Positions 50,754-60,804 of a stretch of DNA of 64,000 nt are shown here, in pieces. The stretch lies in assembly GCA_965248685.1 (NCBI GenBank), contig CBDFKC010000002.1, positions 558,001-622,000 on the forward strand. The letters run 5' to 3'. How positions within the stretch are numbered: position 1 is the stretch's first letter; every line of letters begins with the position of its first letter. The notes beneath the pieces were generated by a model. The model searched no databases. It saw only the letters and a list, made by a program, of their open reading frames with translations, and had not been told where the DNA came from. Both the position numbers and the translations under genes were made by a program. The DNA comes from VYFG01 sp965248685. Its GTDB lineage: Bacteria > Pseudomonadota > Gammaproteobacteria > Arenicellales > Poriferihabitantaceae.

Positions 50754-53678
50754 ATGTTTATTTTGCATTGGGGGATGCGAAAACACCGTGCCTGTTTCTG
50801 GCTGGTGTTTTGTCTAATAGTCGGACAACCGGCATATTGTTTTACCCTTCCCGCAAATTTCGACAACATCGAAGTGATTTCCGGCCTGGAAGATCCTGAC
50901 GGATTAGCATTTTCCCCGGATGGAAGAATGTTTATCAGTGAGCGGATCAGTGGAAAACTGCGAATCGCCAGTTACAATTCGAGCACAGCGCAGTGGGTGT
51001 TAAGCCCAACCCCATTCCATGTTTTTGATACACCGAAGGATGGCAGCGGACAGCCATCGGCACATCGGTCGGCCGGGCTACGGGATATCGCGTTTGATCC
51101 AGATTTCGCCGTCAATGGTCTGATCTACGCTTTTTATATGAAGAATGATCCGGACAACCTGCATAACCGGGTTGTTCGAATCAAGCAAAGTAGCGCTTCT
51201 CCGGGAGTATCTGATAGTAGTTTCGGCAGTGGCGGCGAGCAACTTTTGATTGATTTGCCATTTAATTCAACCTCTTCCAGTGGGAGTCATAATGGCGGTG
51301 GCGTAGAGTTTGATGGAAATGGAGATTTATTCATTACTACGGGGGATGGATGGGAAGGACCCCAGCAAGGGGATCCAGTACAAAATCTTTCGAGCTTCAC
51401 CGGAAAGGTATTGCGTCTAAACCGTGATGGCAGTATTCCAGCAGACAACCCATTTTACGCCCAAACAACCGGAACCTATCGGGCAATTTATGCATTAGGT
51501 TTACGCAATCCTTATTCGCTGTCACGCAATCCGGATACCGGTGAGCTTTATATCAATGAAGCGAGAGGTACTAACAAGGCGCAAATATATAAGGTTGAAT
51601 CGGGAGCCAACTACGGGCATGAAGGAACTGGTATTGGTACCGCCAGAGCTCCCTGGGCGAATGCCTCAGGAGCCGGTGGAGAGTTAATAACGGGTGGCGC
51701 CTGGATGCCTCAGGCTGGCCTTGGTGGATTTCCAAATAGTTACAACGGGGTTTATTTCACCGCCCTTTGGGGCGGCAATAGCACTGCAACCGGGCAAATC
51801 AGTTATATCTCAAGTATTAGTGATACCTCAGTTACCGCATTTGAAACCGATGTAGGGTCGGTCGGCAGCAACGGCATAGCTATTAAGCCTGTGGTTACGC
51901 GAATCGGACCCGAAGGGGACCTTTACTATTTGTTGACTACCTATACTACGTCCAGCGGAACAATACGCAGGGTGCGATTTACCAATCAGGCGACAGTTGC
52001 GACCCCGGTGTTTAGTCCAGCACCCGGGGTATATGACATTGCACAGAGTGTTGCCATAGCCTCGACAACTGACTCAACGGATATTTACTACACAACGGAT
52101 AATTCTGAGCCGACAACTGGGTCGAATCGGTATACGAATACGCCATTTAGTGTTTCCAGTGACATCATCCTTAAAGCCAAGGCATTTAAATCTGGCTTTA
52201 ATCCAAGTGCGACCGCTTCCGGTATCTATTTAATCGGGCAACGACCGAACAACCTGCCCCCGATAGTTAATGCTGGAACCGATAAAGTGGTATTTATCGG
52301 ACAAAATGTGACTCTTGATGGAAGCGCTACCACTGACCCAGACGGTGAGGATGATTTTCTGACCGGGGAACTTTGGACCCAGCTTTCCGGGCCGGAGGTA
52401 TCAATTGTTGACAGTACCGAAGAAATCGCTTCATTTACCCCGACTCAGGGCGGAGTTTACCAATTTCAGCTTGAAGTAAGTGACGGGTTTGACTCGGGTT
52501 TTGATCAGGTAACCTTTACTGCGATCGAGGCGCCACGGGTGACCGATGGCATATCGGTTCTCTATACGTTTCTGGAAGCTGGTGGTAATGTGGTGACTGA
52601 TCAATCCAGTACCGGGACGGCTCTGGACTTAACCATACTGGACCCGGGAAATGTAGCTTGGATTGCTGGCGGTGGCCTGGATATAGCTAATGGAACCCTG
52701 ATCAGTGCGCTGGATAACAAGATATCAGCGCAATGTAAATCGACCAATGAAATAACCCTGGAAACCTGGATAAAACCGGAAAATGCCACCCAAGCGGGTC
52801 CTGCCAGAATTCTGTCGTTGTCGAGCAATCTGCATAACCGTAACTTCACTTTGGGACAGGAAGACAGCCGTTACGATACCCGGCTCCGGACCACCAATAC
52901 CAACAATAACGGTGTCCCTTCTCTCACAGTTCCCGCCTCTACGGTTAATACAGTACTGAGCCATGTTGTTTATACTCGCCAAGATAATGGCGAGGCCAGG
53001 ATCTATCTGGATGCAATTCCACAGGTTGCGGGAACCGTGTCGGGGAATTTTACTAACTGGAATAACGTCTATACATTAACCCTGGTCAATGAACTTACCA
53101 ATGATCGCGACTGGCTGGGAGAAATTTATCTCGCGGCTGTATATTGCAAAGCCTTGTCCAACACTGAAGTACAACAAAACTTCTCGGCCGGATTGCCACC
53201 ATTTAACGCGCCACCACAACCTGATATGGATAGCGATGGCGTTATTGATTTAATGGACAATTGTCCCGGCACCAGCAATGCCAATCAGGCAAATTTGGAT
53301 GGTGACGACCAAGGGGATGTCTGCGACGCGGATATAGATAATGACGGGGTAAATAATTTATCGGACACCAATCCGACAGCACTAATGGTCTGTCAGGATC
53401 TCGATGCCGATAGCTGTGATGATTGCACAGTAGGAGTAGATGGATTCGGACCGTTAGCGGATTACAACACGGCAAACGATGGACTGGATACGGACGGCGA
53501 TGGTATGTGTAATCGGGGTGATCTCGATGATGATAACGACCAGGTCAACGATACCGAAGATAATTGCCCGCTACACTCGAATCCACTGCCGGCCCAGGAC
53601 CCGACAGCCTGTGGTGCGATGGGTATTTGTTTCCCGGTGAAATCCGCCCCGGGAACAATTGTCAGAATCTGCTGGTAG
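50754..53678 (+). CDS. Large secreted PQQ-dependent sugar dehydrogenase-like protein with PKD, LamG and thrombospondin-3 repeats
   Basis: The 974-residue protein has a signal peptide (RACFWLVFCLIVGQPAYC). Residues about 32-415 form a soluble glucose dehydrogenase/GSDH beta-propeller (GLEDPDGLAFSPDGRMFISER, SAGLRDIAFDPDFAVNGLIYAFY, GSHNGGGVEFDGNGDLFITTGDG, IYALGLRNPYSLSRNPDTGELYINE). Next are a chitobiase-C/FN3-like segment (ATPVFSPAPGVYDIAQSVAI ... IYYTTDNSEPT), a PKD/REJ-like domain (PPIVNAGTDKVVFIGQNVTLDGSATTDPDG) and a LamG-like domain (STNEITLETWIKPENATQAG). Thrombospondin type 3 calcium repeats follow (MDSDGVIDLMDNCPGTSNANQAN, DTDGDGMCNRGDLDDDNDQVNDTEDNCP). It ends in a short cysteine-bounded tail (CFPVKSAPGTIVRICW). 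Its substrate is presumably an extracellular sugar or aldose; PQQ binding is inferred. Confidence 0.88.
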   Translation: MFILHWGMRKHRACFWLVFCLIVGQPAYCFTLPANFDNIEVISGLEDPDGLAFSPDGRMFISERISGKLRIASYNSSTAQWVLSPTPFHVFDTPKDGSGQPSAHRSAGLRDIAFDPDFAVNGLIYAFYMKNDPDNLHNRVVRIKQSSASPGVSDSSFGSGGEQLLIDLPFNSTSSSGSHNGGGVEFDGNGDLFITTGDGWEGPQQGDPVQNLSSFTGKVLRLNRDGSIPADNPFYAQTTGTYRAIYALGLRNPYSLSRNPDTGELYINEARGTNKAQIYKVESGANYGHEGTGIGTARAPWANASGAGGELITGGAWMPQAGLGGFPNSYNGVYFTALWGGNSTATGQISYISSISDTSVTAFETDVGSVGSNGIAIKPVVTRIGPEGDLYYLLTTYTTSSGTIRRVRFTNQATVATPVFSPAPGVYDIAQSVAIASTTDSTDIYYTTDNSEPTTGSNRYTNTPFSVSSDIILKAKAFKSGFNPSATASGIYLIGQRPNNLPPIVNAGTDKVVFIGQNVTLDGSATTDPDGEDDFLTGELWTQLSGPEVSIVDSTEEIASFTPTQGGVYQFQLEVSDGFDSGFDQVTFTAIEAPRVTDGISVLYTFLEAGGNVVTDQSSTGTALDLTILDPGNVAWIAGGGLDIANGTLISALDNKISAQCKSTNEITLETWIKPENATQAGPARILSLSSNLHNRNFTLGQEDSRYDTRLRTTNTNNNGVPSLTVPASTVNTVLSHVVYTRQDNGEARIYLDAIPQVAGTVSGNFTNWNNVYTLTLVNELTNDRDWLGEIYLAAVYCKALSNTEVQQNFSAGLPPFNAPPQPDMDSDGVIDLMDNCPGTSNANQANLDGDDQGDVCDADIDNDGVNNLSDTNPTALMVCQDLDADSCDDCTVGVDGFGPLADYNTANDGLDTDGDGMCNRGDLDDDNDQVNDTEDNCPLHSNPLPAQDPTACGAMGICFPVKSAPGTIVRICW

Positions 53679-53712
53679 CCAGAGCCAGTCGACGCTTGTT
53701 TTCAGTCGAAGC

Positions 53713-56460
53713 CTAGTGAATGGCATCGACTCTCGCAGCACAGAATTTAAACTCTGGTATCTTACCCACTGGATCAAGCGCTGAATTGGTTAATGTGTTG
53801 GCGGCTGCTTCAGCATAGCAAAAAGGAATAAAAATCAATCCAACAGGAACTGCGGTATCGGCCCTGGCTTTCAATTCAATTACGCCACGACGGGTAGAAA
53901 CTCTGATCATGTCACCACCGTTGATGTCCATATTCTGCAACTCAATGGGTGACATTGATGCCACTGCTTCGGGTTCAATCTGGTCCAGCACTTCACTTCT
54001 TCGGGTCATCGAACCAGTATGCCAATGTTCAAGTTGACGGCCGGTAGTCAGAATTAGTGGATACTCCTGATCAGGCAATTCGTCGGGAGACACCAGATCT
54101 GCCGGGACCAACTTGCCCTTCTTGCTAGCGGTTGGAAAGCCATCGATAAAGACAATATCGTTACCTGGCTTATCAGGTGCGTCGCAGGGATAAGTTACCG
54201 CGCTCTCACTAACCAGCCGGTCCCAGGAAATGTTATTGAGTGACGGCATCACCGTTGCCATTTCGGCGAATACATCACGGGGGTGGCTATAATTCCAGGA
54301 TAAATCCAGGCGGCGGGCAATTTCCTGGGTGATCCACCAATCCTGGCGGGCATCCCCGGGAAGATCCAGCGCGGTACGCCCCATCTGTACCTGACGGTTA
54401 GTATTGGTCACGGTACCATCTTTTTCCGGCCAGGCGGACGCAGGCAGGATAACGTCGGCATAGAACGCGGTCTCTGTAAGAAATAAATCTTGTACTACCA
54501 GGTGCTCGAGTTTAGCCAATGCATCCCGGGCATGTCGCACATCCGGGTCAGACATCGCCGGATTTTCTCCCATGACGTACATGCCGGAAATTTCGTCGTC
54601 ATGGATTGCGTGCATGATCTCGACCACGGTCAGACCGCGGTTGGGATCCAGTTTGGTGCCCCAGGCATCTTCAAAACCAGCTCGCAGGTTATCGACGTCG
54701 ACCAATTGGTAGTCTGGCAACATCATGGGTATTAGTCCCGCATCAGAAGCACCCTGGACATTGTTTTGTCCTCGCAATGGGTGTAAGCCAGCGCCCGGTC
54801 TACCCACCTGTCCGGTGATCAGCGACAATGCGATCAGACAGCGGGCGTTGTCGGTGCCGTGAATGTGCTGGGACACTCCCATTCCCCAAAATATAATTGA
54901 TGCTTTTGAGGTGGCAAATTTTCGGGCAACGGTGCGCAGTACTTCAGGATCAATGCCACAGATCGGTGCCATTGCTTCCGGCGTGAAATCAGCCACATGG
55001 GTCACCAGATTTTCAAACCCTTCGGTATGCTTCGCGACATACTCCTTGTCATACAAATTCTCTTCGATAATGACGTTGAGAATAGCGTTCAACATGGATA
55101 CGTCGGCTCCTGGATTAAATTGCAACATGTGGGTTGCGTGACGTTTGAGCGACGTCCCTCTTGGGTCCATAACAATCAGGCTGCCGCGTTTTGCAGCTTG
55201 CTTAAAAAATGTAGCGGCAACCGGATGGTTTTCTACCGGATTGGCGCCGATAACCACCACACAATCGGCATCTTTTACCGCATTAAACGGGGCTGATACA
55301 GCGCCGGAGCCAACTCCTTCGAGCAGTGCCGCCACTGAAGATGCGTGACACAGGCGGGTACAATGATCCACATTGTTAGAACCAAACCCGGTTCGTACCA
55401 GCTTTTGGAACATATAAGCTTCTTCATTGGAGCACTTAGCGGAGCCAAACCCTGCCAGTGCTCGGCCACCTCTCGCGTCGCGAATTTTTTTTAAGCCGCC
55501 TCCAGCATGATCAAGGGCTTCCTGCCAGCTGGCTTCGCGGAAATGGGTGTATGGATTGGCCGGATCGAGATCCATATCTCCGGTTTTATCTACGCCATCT
55601 TTGCGAATTAATGGTTTGGTTAATCGGTGACTGTGTTTGACGTAGTCGAAGCCAAAGCGCCCTTTTACGCACAGACGATTATTATTGGCCGGACCATCGC
55701 GTCCCTGAACAGCGATAATTTCATTGTCTTTTGTCTGGTATGTAAGCTGGCACCCTACTCCGCAATACGGGCAGACACTCTCTACCTCGGTCAGATTCTG
55801 CTTCTTGTCAACGCCGTTTTCATCTACCAGTTTAGCTTCCATCAATGCGCCGGTTGGACAGGCCTGAACGCATTCACCGCAGGCAACACAGGTACTGTTA
55901 CCCATGGGGTCGTCAAAATCGAATACGATTTTGGCTTGTGCGCCCCGGAGGGCCATACCGATGACGTCATTAACTTGAACCTCGCGGCAGGCACGAACGC
56001 ATAAATTACACTGAATACAGGCATCCAGTGCAACGTGCATCGCGGGATGACTGATATCGGCTGAAGGCGCTTGACGGGATTCAAAGCGACTATCGGTGAC
56101 CTCAAGATGATCAGCCCAATGCCATAGGGCCGAATCGTGATCGTGGGCCGCCGGACGTTCGGGCTGGTCGGTAACCAATAATTCCATCACCATCTTTTGC
56201 GCGGTAGTTGCCCGGGCATTATTGGTTGTCACCTTCATACCATCGGTAGGGGTACGTAGACAGGATGGTGCCAGTACCCGTTCACCTTCAATTTCAACCA
56301 TACAGACCCGGCAATTTCCATCGGGTCGGTAGTCGGGCTTGGGTGTATAGCATAAATGGGGGATGTCTACCCCACGCTCTTTTGCAACCTGCCAAATAGT
56401 TTGGTCTGGGCGTGCCTCAACATCTGCACCATTGAGGGTAAACTTAATATTATCAGTCAC
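53713..56460 (-). CDS. fdsA: NAD-dependent formate dehydrogenase, molybdopterin alpha subunit
   Basis: The 915-residue protein has an N-terminal [2Fe-2S] domain (C37, C50, C53, C67) and two [4Fe-4S] ferredoxin motifs (C148/151/154/158 and C191/194/197/201). The molybdopterin oxidoreductase [4Fe-4S] set is C230/233/237/264. The Mo ligand is C371 in HCTRLCHASSV, a cysteine and not selenocysteine. It oxidises formate to CO2 in the cytoplasm and passes electrons to the FMN subunit. It starts immediately after the NuoEF-like gene. No fdhD or fdsD-like gene follows it in the window. Confidence 0.95.
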   Translation of the reverse strand: MTDNIKFTLNGADVEARPDQTIWQVAKERGVDIPHLCYTPKPDYRPDGNCRVCMVEIEGERVLAPSCLRTPTDGMKVTTNNARATTAQKMVMELLVTDQPERPAAHDHDSALWHWADHLEVTDSRFESRQAPSADISHPAMHVALDACIQCNLCVRACREVQVNDVIGMALRGAQAKIVFDFDDPMGNSTCVACGECVQACPTGALMEAKLVDENGVDKKQNLTEVESVCPYCGVGCQLTYQTKDNEIIAVQGRDGPANNNRLCVKGRFGFDYVKHSHRLTKPLIRKDGVDKTGDMDLDPANPYTHFREASWQEALDHAGGGLKKIRDARGGRALAGFGSAKCSNEEAYMFQKLVRTGFGSNNVDHCTRLCHASSVAALLEGVGSGAVSAPFNAVKDADCVVVIGANPVENHPVAATFFKQAAKRGSLIVMDPRGTSLKRHATHMLQFNPGADVSMLNAILNVIIEENLYDKEYVAKHTEGFENLVTHVADFTPEAMAPICGIDPEVLRTVARKFATSKASIIFWGMGVSQHIHGTDNARCLIALSLITGQVGRPGAGLHPLRGQNNVQGASDAGLIPMMLPDYQLVDVDNLRAGFEDAWGTKLDPNRGLTVVEIMHAIHDDEISGMYVMGENPAMSDPDVRHARDALAKLEHLVVQDLFLTETAFYADVILPASAWPEKDGTVTNTNRQVQMGRTALDLPGDARQDWWITQEIARRLDLSWNYSHPRDVFAEMATVMPSLNNISWDRLVSESAVTYPCDAPDKPGNDIVFIDGFPTASKKGKLVPADLVSPDELPDQEYPLILTTGRQLEHWHTGSMTRRSEVLDQIEPEAVASMSPIELQNMDINGGDMIRVSTRRGVIELKARADTAVPVGLIFIPFCYAEAAANTLTNSALDPVGKIPEFKFCAARVDAIH

Positions 56461-58158
56461 TTATAGATCCTCTTTAAAGTACTTAAGGACACTATTTATT
56501 GGATTCCCGGCAGCCTGCCCAAGACCGCAAATAGAGGCGTCCGTCATAACCTGACTAAGTTCATCAAGCAGCCCGGTATCCCATTCAGGTTTAGCCATCA
56601 GGGTTACGGCTTTTTCGGTACCAACCCGACAGGGGGTACATTGACCACAGCTCTCGTCTTCAAAGAATCGCATCAGATTTAGCGCAACATCTTTCATATT
56701 GTCATGATCGCTGAATACCACTACTGCGGCAGAGCCGATAAAACTTCCGTGCTCTTGAAGCGTTCCGAAATCCATTGGCACATCACCGAGATGGGCAGGT
56801 AGAATGCCGCCGGATGCGCCTCCGGGTAGGTATCCTTTAAATGTGTGACCGTCAAGCATGCCACCACAATAGTTTTCGATCAGGTCGTTGACCGTGGTAC
56901 CGGCCGGAGCCAGTTTCATGCCCGGGTTTTTTACTCGGCCTGAAACCGAATAGGATCTCCACCCTTTGCGCCCGTTGGTACCAGCCTGGGAAAACCATTC
57001 AGGGCCTTTTTCAACTATGTCCCGCACCCAATAGAGTGTTTCCAGATTGTTCACGAGAGTTGGGCGGCCAAAAATTCCAACTTCTGCCACATAGGGAGGC
57101 CGGTTGCGTGGTAATCCCCGCTTGCCCTCAATGGATTCGATCATGGAAGATTCTTCACCGCAAATATAAGCGCCCGCGCCTCGTCGAATTTCAATTTTGA
57201 CATGATCCGCCAAACCTGCTGCCTGCACCTTCTCGAGCTCATCGCGCAGAATTTGGATAACCGCTGGATACTCATCACGTATATAGATGTAGCACGTCTC
57301 TATATCTACAACCCAGGCCGCAATCAGCATGCCCTCAATAAAACGATGGGGGTCAGTTTCCATATATACCCGATCCTTGAAGGTTCCTGGCTCACCTTCG
57401 TCACCGTTGACCGCCATTAACCGAGGGCCTTCAAATTCACGAACGATGCTCCACTTTCTGCCAGTGGGGAAGCCCGCTCCACCCAGGCCCTGCAGTGAGG
57501 ACTTATTCAGGGCTTCAATAATTTGGTCAGGTGTTTGCTCTTCTGACAGACAGGATTGGAGTAGTTGATAACCTCCAGTCGCCCGGTATGAGTCAAAATC
57601 GGTGTATTCTGGAATTACCGGATGGGTGTTGCCCTGCTTTGCGGCATCGAGCAGTTGCTCGGTGTTGGCGTGGCAAATATGATTATGGCCGACTTCCGCT
57701 ACCGGGGCCATATCGCATCGTCCCATACACGGTGCACGAACGATTCTTACATCCCTTTGGGCTTCCTGTTTCAGCTCGGAAAGTAATTTTTCTGCGCCTG
57801 CGAGTTCGCAGGAAATACTGTCACAGACTCGGATAGTGACGGCAGCAGGTCGCGGCTCATCATCTCGCACGATGTCAAAGTGGGCATAGAACGACGCCAC
57901 TTCAAACACTTCAGTTAGTGCCAGCCGCATATGATTGGCTAATGCGGTCAAATGATCTGAACTTAGACAGCCCCATTGATCCTGAATCTGGTGCAGATAC
58001 TCGATCAACAAATCCCTTCGGGTGGATTCCCCAATCAGCTGACGAATCTGCTCAAGCGCTTCAGGTTTAACCTGACGACCTTTCGGCCGACCCCGAGATT
58101 TCTTGCCGCTGCTTCCCGGATGTCCGCGTTTTTGTGCGATATTTGAAACCACGCCCAT
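56461..58158 (-). CDS. NAD-dependent formate dehydrogenase, fused NuoE/NuoF-like diaphorase subunit
   Basis: The 565-residue protein joins FdsG- and FdsB-like parts. Residues 35-165 are NuoE-like with [2Fe-2S] cysteines C112, C117, C144, C148. Residues about 200-565 are NuoF-like with the FMN/NAD loops GLGGAGFPTGRKW and NGDEGEPGTFKDR, GAYICGEESSMIESIEG, and the [4Fe-4S] cysteines ESCGQCTPCRVG ... SICGLG. The N-terminus has a basic Lys/Arg/Gly stretch (GKKSRGRPKGRQVK) not typical of the family. The stop abuts the fdsA start exactly. It delivers formate electrons to NAD+. Confidence 0.93.
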   Translation of the reverse strand: MGVVSNIAQKRGHPGSSGKKSRGRPKGRQVKPEALEQIRQLIGESTRRDLLIEYLHQIQDQWGCLSSDHLTALANHMRLALTEVFEVASFYAHFDIVRDDEPRPAAVTIRVCDSISCELAGAEKLLSELKQEAQRDVRIVRAPCMGRCDMAPVAEVGHNHICHANTEQLLDAAKQGNTHPVIPEYTDFDSYRATGGYQLLQSCLSEEQTPDQIIEALNKSSLQGLGGAGFPTGRKWSIVREFEGPRLMAVNGDEGEPGTFKDRVYMETDPHRFIEGMLIAAWVVDIETCYIYIRDEYPAVIQILRDELEKVQAAGLADHVKIEIRRGAGAYICGEESSMIESIEGKRGLPRNRPPYVAEVGIFGRPTLVNNLETLYWVRDIVEKGPEWFSQAGTNGRKGWRSYSVSGRVKNPGMKLAPAGTTVNDLIENYCGGMLDGHTFKGYLPGGASGGILPAHLGDVPMDFGTLQEHGSFIGSAAVVVFSDHDNMKDVALNLMRFFEDESCGQCTPCRVGTEKAVTLMAKPEWDTGLLDELSQVMTDASICGLGQAAGNPINSVLKYFKEDL

Positions 58159-58493
58159 TATTCAATACCTGCAATTTGTCAATTGTTCATTGAGATGCTT
58201 CGCAATCTTATAATCAGGACTACGCTAAGGTAATTCCGGATACCGTTTTACCCGATCGAGTTATTTTGATCGTTCTTTATTACGCCACGATATATCGTTT
58301 CACCGACGACCAACCTGACCCTGGAGAGATATCGGGTCAGGATAACCTAAATTAAAATCCAGTTGTCTCCGAATGAACAGTCTCGTTGGTAAATTAGCGA
58401 TCAATTTATAGGGTATGGGTTCGGTCTTTCGGGGACAGCAATCGAACAGTTAACCCTGAATCGAATCTACTGAATGTAACAGTATTGCCGGTA
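58159..58493. other. 335-bp gap between sucD and the formate dehydrogenase operon, with a perfect 8-bp dyad
   Basis: CCTGACCC (58314-58321) and GGGTCAGG (58334-58341) form an exact stem with a 12-base loop, about 160 bp upstream of the formate dehydrogenase start and 150 bp after sucD. No T tract follows on the minus strand, so it is either an imperfect terminator for sucCD or an operator for the fds genes. No coding sequence was seen. Confidence 0.45.
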
Positions 58494-59366
58494 CTATCCG
58501 ACGATGCCTTTTAGCGTTGTTCCCAGAGAGGCCGGCGAATCCGCTACTGCAATGCCGGCAGATTTAAAGGCCTCGATCTTATCCCCGGCACTGCCTTTAC
58601 CACCGGCTATTATTGCTCCCGCATGTCCCATTCTCCGACCAGGTGGCGCGGTGACGCCAGCGATAAAACCGCATACTGGCTTTTTCACTTTATGCTGCTT
58701 AATGAACTCTGCCGCCTCCTCTTCTGCGGTGCCACCAATTTCCCCAATCATGATAATTGATTCGGTTTCGGGGTCGGATAAAAACAATTCCAGACAATCA
58801 ATAAAACTGGTTCCGTTAACGGGGTCGCCGCCAATACCGATACAGGTACTTTGCCCCATTTCCGCGGCAGTAGTCTGGGCAACCGCCTCATAGGTCAGGG
58901 TGCCTGAGCGGGAAACGATTCCAACACTGCCTTTTCGATGAATATGTCCGGGCATGATGCCAATCTTGCATTCCCCCGGCGTGATTACACCCGGACAATT
59001 GGGTCCAACCAACCGACTCGCTGAGCCTTCCAGAATGCGTTTGACCTTAACCATATCCAATACCGGTACGCCTTCTGTGATGCATACTATTAATGGAATT
59101 TCAGCGTCCACAGCTTCCATAATGGCGTCTGCAGCGAATGGAGGCGGGACGTAAATAACTGAAGCAGTAGCACCGGTTTGTTCTACCGCTTCGACAACAG
59201 TGTCGAATACCGGTAATTCAAGATGCTTGATTCCGCCCTTGCCCGGGGTTACTCCGCCAACCATTTTAGTTCCATAGGCAATTGCCTGCTCGCTATGAAA
59301 GGTAGCGGTAGAGCCGGTAAAACCCTGGCAAATTACTTTGGTGTTATTGTCTACTAATACTGACAT
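58494..59366 (-). CDS. sucD: Succinyl-CoA synthetase alpha subunit
   Basis: The 290-residue protein has the CoA-binding Rossmann start (VICQGFTGSTATFHSEQAIAYGTKMVGGVTPGKGG), VGPNCPGVITPGECKIGIMPG, GIVSRSGTLTYEA and the phosphohistidine loop GFIAGVTAPPGRRMGHAGAII. Its ATG overlaps the sucC stop (TAATG), with AGGAGG just upstream in the sucC end, so the subunits are made in a coupled way. It catalyses the substrate-level phosphorylation step of the TCA cycle. Confidence 0.97.
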   Translation of the reverse strand: MSVLVDNNTKVICQGFTGSTATFHSEQAIAYGTKMVGGVTPGKGGIKHLELPVFDTVVEAVEQTGATASVIYVPPPFAADAIMEAVDAEIPLIVCITEGVPVLDMVKVKRILEGSASRLVGPNCPGVITPGECKIGIMPGHIHRKGSVGIVSRSGTLTYEAVAQTTAAEMGQSTCIGIGGDPVNGTSFIDCLELFLSDPETESIIMIGEIGGTAEEEAAEFIKQHKVKKPVCGFIAGVTAPPGRRMGHAGAIIAGGKGSAGDKIEAFKSAGIAVADSPASLGTTLKGIVG

Positions 59367-60535
59367 TATGCGGCCTCCTTGACAGCCTTTACGGCTTTTT
59401 CTGCTGCATCTGCCAGATTCGATGCTGACAGGATGGGTAATCCCGAGTCAGCGAGAATTTTCTTTCCCTGTTCGACATTGGTGCCTTCAAGTCTAACCAC
59501 CAGTGGAACGTCAAGCTCGACTTCTTTGGCAGCAACTACGATTCCTTCAGCAATGACATCGCAACGCATGATACCGCCGAATATATTGACCAGAATGCCT
59601 TTTACGTTGTCATCAGACAAAATGATCTTAAACGCGGCCGTGACTCTTTCTGTAGTAGCGCCACCACCAACGTCGAGAAAGTTAGCCGGAGAACTTCCGT
59701 AGAGTTGGATAATATCCATGGTCGCCATTGCCAGACCCGCACCATTCACCATACAGCCGATGGAACCATCAAGTTTGATGTAATTAAGTTCGTGCTTGCT
59801 GGCTTCAATTTCTGCTGCATCCTCTTCGTCTTCATCTCGTAATGCGACGATATTTGGATGGCGGTAGAGGGCATTACTGTCGAAATTCATTTTCGCGTCC
59901 AGTGCAATCAACTCCCCATCTCCTTTAACTACGAGGGGATTGATCTCCACCATACTCGCGTCCAGTTCGATAAAAGACTTATACATCACTGACAGGAATT
60001 TAACTGCTGATTTTATTTGACTACCTTTGAGTCCAAGGCCAAAGGCCAGTCTTCTAGCATGAAAAGACTGCAATCCGGTGGCCGGATCGATAACCACGTT
60101 AATAATTTTTTCCGGTGTCTTTGCGGCAACCTGTTCAATATCCATACCACCCTCAGTGGACGCAATGATGGTAACCCGACTGGTCGCCCGATCGATTAAC
60201 AGTCCCAGGTACAATTCTCGGGCAATGTCACACCCTTCTTCAATATACAGGCGATTAACTTCTTTTCCCTTAGGGCCGGTTTGATGGGTAATCAGCTGCA
60301 TACCAAGAATTGAATTCGCCGCTTGGGTAAGATCTTCCATGGACTTAACCACTTTTACGCCGCCACCCTTACCACGGCCGCCGGCGTGAATCTGCGCCTT
60401 TACTACCCATACTGGTCCGCCAAGTTCATTACCGGCTGCTACTGCTTCATCCACGGAGAACGCCACTTTACCGCGAGGGACAGTTACTCCGAATTCCCCA
60501 AGCAATTGCTTGGCCTGATACTCATGAATGTTCAT
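59366..60535 (-). CDS. sucC: Succinyl-CoA synthetase beta subunit
   Basis: The 389-residue protein has the ATP-grasp fold and family motifs MNIHEYQAKQLLGEFGV, VVKAQIHAGGRGKGGGVK, ASTEGGMDIEQVA, MVEINPLVV, DGSIGCMVNGAGLAMATMD, NFLDVGGGA and GILVNIFGGIMRCDVIA. It pairs with the SucD gene overlapping its 3' end. No odhA/sucAB genes are adjacent in the window. Confidence 0.97.
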   Translation of the reverse strand: MNIHEYQAKQLLGEFGVTVPRGKVAFSVDEAVAAGNELGGPVWVVKAQIHAGGRGKGGGVKVVKSMEDLTQAANSILGMQLITHQTGPKGKEVNRLYIEEGCDIARELYLGLLIDRATSRVTIIASTEGGMDIEQVAAKTPEKIINVVIDPATGLQSFHARRLAFGLGLKGSQIKSAVKFLSVMYKSFIELDASMVEINPLVVKGDGELIALDAKMNFDSNALYRHPNIVALRDEDEEDAAEIEASKHELNYIKLDGSIGCMVNGAGLAMATMDIIQLYGSSPANFLDVGGGATTERVTAAFKIILSDDNVKGILVNIFGGIMRCDVIAEGIVVAAKEVELDVPLVVRLEGTNVEQGKKILADSGLPILSASNLADAAEKAVKAVKEAA

Positions 60536-60804
60536 AGGTTAATTATTCTCGGTACTATTGAGGTTAGTCCATACATTCTCGCCGTTGGCAGGTAGTCCGA
60601 TGCATGTCCGTGATCGCGCCTGTTTACTGTCCCTGCCCCACTTGAAACTGGATTAGTTTTTGTATTTTGTATACCAAAAATTAAGCATATCATTTCTCAT
60701 TCCCCTACACAATATTTCGATTAAATGATAACGTCCGGCGCCACAATTAACTGCGGCATTGTGGAAATAAATCGGGTTTGCAAACTTTTTCGAGTAATGA
60801 TTAT

